Positions 59,640-64,000 of a stretch of DNA of 64,000 nt are shown one piece after another; the first letter of the stretch is position 1, and every line of letters begins with the position of its first letter. The DNA is taken from assembly GCA_009760855.2 (NCBI GenBank), contig WPIO01000013.1, forward strand, positions 414,501-478,500, given 5' to 3'. The translations under genes were made by a program, and so were the position numbers. The notes beneath the pieces are model-generated. The model worked only from the letters and a program-made list of their open reading frames with translations, made no database searches and was not told the origin of the DNA. This DNA comes from Cristatella mucedo. Lineage: Eukaryota; Bryozoa; Phylactolaemata; Cristatellidae.

Positions 59640-60003
59640 GAACAACGTTTCCATAGCGATGCAAGCAGAAGCTCGTCCTTAATTACGGCCTGCCGCGCTG
59701 AGTCGAGGCCTTTTTAATACGAGCTACCAGGCTTGGCGTGACTGACTGGCTTGTGCATAGGTTACAACAGGAAGTGCGAGCAGAAAAAAGCGATAATCGA
59801 ATGCGAAGCGGCTGGTTATATTCGGGGCACCAAAAGCAGGCCAGTATTCAAAGTAAACTCCTGGCAACTTTAACATTTGAAGCCTAATAATGCTGACCGT
59901 TACAGCTTGCTGACAGTGCCGTCGGCAAAATTTTCGAGGAGGCAGCCTGGTTCACAGGATCTGGCAACTCAAGATCAGTTATCAGGTCCTTCACTGTCTC
60001 CTT
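59640..60003. other. Intron, no feature recognised
   Basis: About 360 bases of average composition upstream of the last exon. Confidence 0.4.
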
Positions 60004-60075
60004 CACTCGGTGGCGATAGTCGTCAAGGCTCTTCTGCCGATACATAAATGCGGCTGTTGAATCACCTAACCTCTA
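60004..60075 (+). mobile_element. SINE-A 3'-end scrap
   Basis: 'CAAGGCTCTTCTGCCG' and 'GGCTGTTGAATCACCTAACC' match the SINE-A end. Confidence 0.55.
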
Positions 60076-60414
60076 TGAATGCTTCATTTCTCACAATCAC
60101 AATTTTCTTTTGAAAAAAGGCAAATGCTTCCTGCAATGGATTCCAACGCATGCGTTCGGTGGATGAGCACGGAAACTAGTTCCACCCTGTAGCCGATTAC
60201 GGCACTTAAAAATGTCGTCCATAACGAGAGGCAACGAGTGGGCTTCACCGGGCAGCCAGTGCATAGCTTAATGTAAGGCATGCCAATACACGCATGTACG
60301 CATGCGTTCGTGCATGTGCTTTAATAGCAGCCCTTTCAATAAGTCATTAAGGTGCTATTAGAAATAAAGCTTTTTCAAATGAACCCTCACATATTTTGTA
60401 CACATTTCTCCTTT

Positions 60415-60640
60415 GCTGAGCAGGTCCTAGACTGAGGAACTCACTGCCACCGTTCTTACATGACGACGTTTTCTCTTCTGCTGCTAACATTGGCACATTC
60501 TGTCCAGCTTTCCTGAGCTGCCACTTCCATGTTGGTCTTCACTTCATCGACCGTCCTGACACAATGATGTCTCTCACTTCCTCTTTGTTGCATGCGATGG
60601 AGCCTGTTGGCTACCGTCTGCACACTTCAACACCAAGGTC
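60415..60640 (+). mobile_element. LINE-B 3' end
   Basis: 'GCAGGTCCTAGACTG.GGAA' through 'GAGCCTGTTGGCTACCG' matches the end of the copy at 18,990-19,180. Confidence 0.8.
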
Positions 60641-60742
60641 GTGGGTTCAAATACTGGAGCAGGCATCTTTATTGCCTGAGTGTTGACCTATAAGGCTCCT
60701 CTGCAGCAATATAGATGGGGCTAGATCTGAATAAGCTGAACG
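60632..60742 (+). mobile_element. SINE-A copy, 5'-truncated
   Basis: From the B box (GGTCGTGGGTTCAAATAC) to the 3' end; the A box is missing. Confidence 0.65.
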
Positions 60743-61243
60743 TAACTCTACCGTAAGTTTATTAGCCTTCGAATGCACTAGAAAAAACTGTCCAAAATAA
60801 TAATGACTCGATCTTTAAGGTTTAGTGGAGTTACAGAAAGACGGAGAAACATACATATACATACATACTTCACATAGGGTGAAAAGGAAGCAGACAAACT
60901 AGCGATAATAATGGGCACAATAATGCATGCCTGTGAGAGGCAAATAGACTCGGAGCCAGTGCTGTGAGGAACCCTGTGTGGACTTGTAGTTTTCATCAAA
61001 TATCGTCTATTCAGGGGTAGCCGCAAAGTCAGCTGGCAGAGAGCCTAGGCCGTAGGTGCAGAAGCACCGACGGCAAGGTCCCAAACAAAAACATTTGGAA
61101 ATAAGGCACCTTGGGCGAGCCAAGCCCGAGGTTGAACGAAGGCTCGTGGCCTAAGTAGTTCAGATAGATATTAGGGAGCTCGGGAATGAACAGACCAAAC
61201 ACTCCGCGACCAGACGAAGTATAATCCATTGAGCCGGTACGGG

Positions 61244-61244
61244 T

Positions 61245-61313
<69 letters not shown>

Positions 61314-61321
61314 AGACAGAC

Positions 61322-61409
<88 letters not shown>
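61244..61409 (+). repeat. (GACA)n then (GA)n microsatellite
   Basis: About 17 GACA units (some GACG) then about 43 GA repeats. Confidence 0.97.
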
Positions 61410-61413
<4 letters not shown>

Positions 61414-61599
61414 GCTTTAATCAAGCAGCTGCTCAACGACAGGCAAGCTGCCTAGCTGCCGAACTGTGCACTATCAGGCAATTCTTCACTCCTCATTGCA
61501 AGTAGGGTAACAGTCACTAATGGGTCTTCTGCCGAAATCAAATCGAGGCTATCGATCTAGCTTCTCTTGTTTTTTACCCGTCTAAGAGTGCCCCTATTT

Positions 61600-61760
61600 T
61601 GCCAAGTTAAGGCACTTTATCAAGTGTATTATTATTCTTATTATTATTATTATTATTAACTACCAGCGAATTATTTAATAAACGAATAAAATATAATAAA
61701 TAAAGTGAATTATTATTTAAGTGTATTATTATTTGTTATCATTATTATTATTATTATTAA
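61600..61760 (+). mobile_element. Two LINE-A tail remnants
   Basis: 'AAGGCACTTTATCAAGTGTA' plus (ATT)n at 61,605-61,660, and a second ATT-rich end at 61,715-61,760. Confidence 0.6.
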
Positions 61761-62353
61761 CTAGCAGTAGGCAGACTTGACTGTGGACCTTAAGTGTTCG
61801 TGGGGGACGCCCATAGGCTTGGCAACGACCTTTTTCAAATATGCCGAGGTTGTTTTTTCTAAGGCAACGTGATACCTTCAATGGCTGTCTAGGCTTTGAA
61901 AGCATTGAAGACTGCAAAGCAACAGCTGTAGCCTTATTCAAAGACTAGAGGAACATGCAGTGAGGTGACAGCCTGCATAATGTCGGCCACGTGGGCTCGT
62001 GACCTCGTGACCTGTCAGTAGCCCACCTGACAAACCAGCTGCCAAGAGAGGAGGAGGAGGATACGGAGCTTCTGTGCAGACGGAGGTAATTTTCACCGAG
62101 TTCCCGTAATGCAGTCTTCGAGGATTTGCATGTTAAAATCGCCCGGGCGTGCCCGAGCGATTGGCAATCGGTGCAAGGCAATGCAAGCAGCACTAGTGCA
62201 ATCAGCCAACACGGACTCACAACAGGTGCAGCAGGATGAGCCCTCTTGCCAGCACGTGTGAGGGCAAGGCGAGGGCACGATGGCACCAGCGATAGCTAGC
62301 AAGCAGGCGCCGGTAGTGCCGCGCGCAGGCAAAGGCCAAAGGCTGAAGCCCAC

Positions 62354-62416
62354 CTTGTGATCGCCCATGCACACCTTATCGCCAATCACATAGTAGCACG
62401 CTTCTTTGGCGCCTGC
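62354..62416 (-). CDS. INPP5A: INPP5A-like catalytic-domain exon, 63 bp
   Basis: Acceptor TTTTATTTTCACAG, donor AAG|GTGGGC, phase 0 at both ends, coding AGAKEACYYVIGDKVCMGDH and a final Lys. 'VCMGDHK' is diagnostic of the type I 5-phosphatase rather than the OCRL, SHIP or synaptojanin groups. The exon carrying the upstream 'PAWCDR' motif was not found before the window edge, so the gene extends to the right. Confidence 0.85.
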
Positions 62417-62540
62417 CTGTGAAAATAAAACGACACACTCGGGTAAATAACGGCACATAAAAGACTCGCTATTATTTATTATCGTAACAGGTAGCAGAGG
62501 ATACACAAGGAGCAGGGCATATTGGTGTCGGTGGCCACGT

Positions 62541-62632
62541 GCCATGAACACACACGCACACGCACGCAAGCACGCACGCACGCACGCAAGCACACACGCA
62601 CGCAAGCACGCACGCGCACAAGCACGCACGCC
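62541..62632 (+). repeat. (ACGC/ACAC)n microsatellite
   Basis: Degenerate ACGCACGC and AAGC words. Confidence 0.9.
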
Positions 62633-63162
62633 TCAGCTGCAGAAAGAAAATGTCGCTGTCGATTACACAATCTGGCTGGCGTACTGTCTCTTGGGCATGC
62701 ATCGACGAAAGAAAGTCGTCTCTGAGGAATCACTAACGGAATGCTAGGGAAGAAAAAGTGCCCGAACGTCGAGCTCGAGGAGAAGCTCGAGGCAGCAGCA
62801 GAAACTACGATATCGTTGTCGGTGATCGTTGGCCAGCCAGCCCACCGGCGACAGCAGTCACTGTGGAAGCAGTGACAGCATAAAGCATGTGGGTGGATGA
62901 ACGACAAGAAAAAGGTGAAGGGGGAAGGAGTAGAGATGCCTGTTTGGTCCAAGCCCGGCCTCTCGATGCTGCTCATGATCACGCCCTCCTTATCGAGTGA
63001 CTACTAATTCAATTCGCCCAAACGAGATAACAGTTGAGACTTAAATTGAGGTCGGCAGCAGCCAGCACTAGTGGCTCACGAATGCCATGAGACCTGAGCT
63101 CGTCACCCCCAAGCTTTCTTTCTTTTTTAGTCTCTCATACTCCCACAAAAGAAAGCCCAGTG

Positions 63163-63236
63163 CGCGCGTGTGCGTGTGCGCGTGCGTGTGCGTGTGTGTG
63201 CGCGTGTGCGTGTGTGTGTGCGTGCGTGTGTGCGTG

Positions 63237-63287
<51 letters not shown>

Positions 63288-63389
63288 ATGTGTGTGTGCA
63301 TGTGTGTGTGCGCGCGTGTGCGTGCATGTGTGTGTGCGTGTGTGTGTGCGTGTGTGCGTGCGTGTGCATGCGTGTGTGTGTGTGTGCGC

Positions 63390-63420
<31 letters not shown>

Positions 63421-63440
63421 CGCGTGTGTGTGCGCGTGCC
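63163..63440 (+). repeat. (TG)n/(CG)n alternating array, 280 bp
   Basis: Alternating purine-pyrimidine TG with frequent CG. The Cys/Val and His/Thr frames are artefacts. Confidence 0.97.
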
Positions 63441-64000
63441 TAAGCAGGCAAAACTACTTGCCACCCAGGGTGCTACTATATGGCTGCCACTGCCGAAGTC
63501 AACTACAACCAACCGCAGCCTCTACCCTGACCGCCCTGGCTAGAAGCAGCTGAGCCGGCACTTCCTCTCGAGTAATCGGCAGGCAGGCAGGCCGAGTGAC
63601 CAGGCCACTGAGTCCAGCCCCATCGGGCCTGCTGCTATGGAGACACGAGGTGACAGCTGCCTGGCGGCCTTCACCTCGGAGCCTCAGACAGCTGTCGCTC
63701 GCGTTCCACGGACAGACTGGCAGGAGTTTGTCCATTCTTTTCACCAATGGCTGGGTGGCTGTTACTGAGAGCCACACAGCCATTGGGCAGGTAGCTGACT
63801 GCTGGACGTCGACCTGCCGAACTTCTGCAGCAGGCACCAGCTACGAAGCCTCGCAGTCAGCGGCAGGGCTGACCAAATTGCACACAGAAATGCCTTCGAC
63901 CAAGTGGTGAGCCCCACCCGGGGTGGACTGGGCTGCCATCACAAGCTTTAGCAAGCCTTGCCACTACACGACAGAAGTTGCCACAGCCCCTCCCTCGCTC
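63441..64000. other. Flank; possible minus-strand exon, not assigned
   Basis: A minus-strand segment near 63,680-63,760 has an acceptor-like GTAACAG and reads 'VKRMDKLLPVCPWNASDSCL', but it lacks the 5-phosphatase motifs expected upstream, and the opposite strand is open too. Otherwise nothing recognised. Confidence 0.25.

Noticed and set aside
61243-61436. Direct repeats considered as a CRISPR-like array
   Set aside because: Units are 4 bp (GACA) or 2 bp (GA) with no spacers; eukaryotic microsatellite.
62521-63553. His/Thr and Cys/Val-rich proteins
   Set aside because: (AC)n/(TG)n microsatellites.

Overview
This is animal (metazoan) nuclear DNA with the look of an invertebrate genome: long introns, GC-rich first exons, very long (GA)n microsatellites, and several families of decayed transposons. 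Nothing is bacterial, plastid or viral, and the phylum cannot be fixed from the window. Most long open frames are artefacts of simple repeats ((GA)n, (TG)n, (ATT)n, a 22-bp minisatellite) or fragments of reverse transcriptase.

Cellular genes I can support. (1) A plus-strand gene at 29,741-42,982. Five exons join in phase to encode a signal peptide, an acidic linker, a coiled coil of about 270 residues and one complete MAM domain; the three exons of the MAM domain lie over 9 kb. (2) A minus-strand gene entering from the right. Its exons at 62,354-62,416 and about 58,755-59,435 carry the C-terminal end of the catalytic domain of a type I inositol-polyphosphate 5-phosphatase (INPP5A-like), followed by an unusual tail of more than 200 residues. 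(3) A minus-strand frame at 1,823-2,356 (177 residues) with a poly(A) signal downstream and no recognised family. (4) A weak two-exon candidate at 48,522-48,967 with a GC-AG intron.

Mobile DNA makes up roughly a third or more of the window. LINE family A (APE endonuclease plus reverse transcriptase, L2/CR1-like, 3' end in an (ATT)n tail) occurs about 20 times, mostly on the plus strand. The best copy is at 13,930-16,790 and has a SINE nested in it. LINE family B occurs three times, once split by minisatellites. SINE-A and SINE-B are tRNA-derived, and SINE-B ends in a copy of the LINE-A 3' end. There are also pogo/Tigger-type DNA transposon pieces, including a 653-bp element with both ends inside a LINE, and one Ty3/gypsy-like LTR with leader.

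Layout. 0-5.6 kb: LINE-B, minus gene, purine-rich arrays, CRE/TATA-type GC-rich block. 5.6-29 kb: LINE, SINE, pogo and LTR debris with minisatellites. 29.4-43 kb: coiled-coil/MAM gene, introns full of repeats. 43-48 kb: GC-rich promoter-like blocks, then a 2.2-kb foldback array of about 180-bp units ending near an 18-bp perfect hairpin. 48-55.4 kb: candidate small gene, SINEs, LINE and pogo elements. 55.4-64 kb: the INPP5A-like gene and microsatellites.

Repeat and LINE boundaries are read by eye and are good to about 10-30 bases. Exon boundaries come from splice consensus plus phase; none has transcript support.
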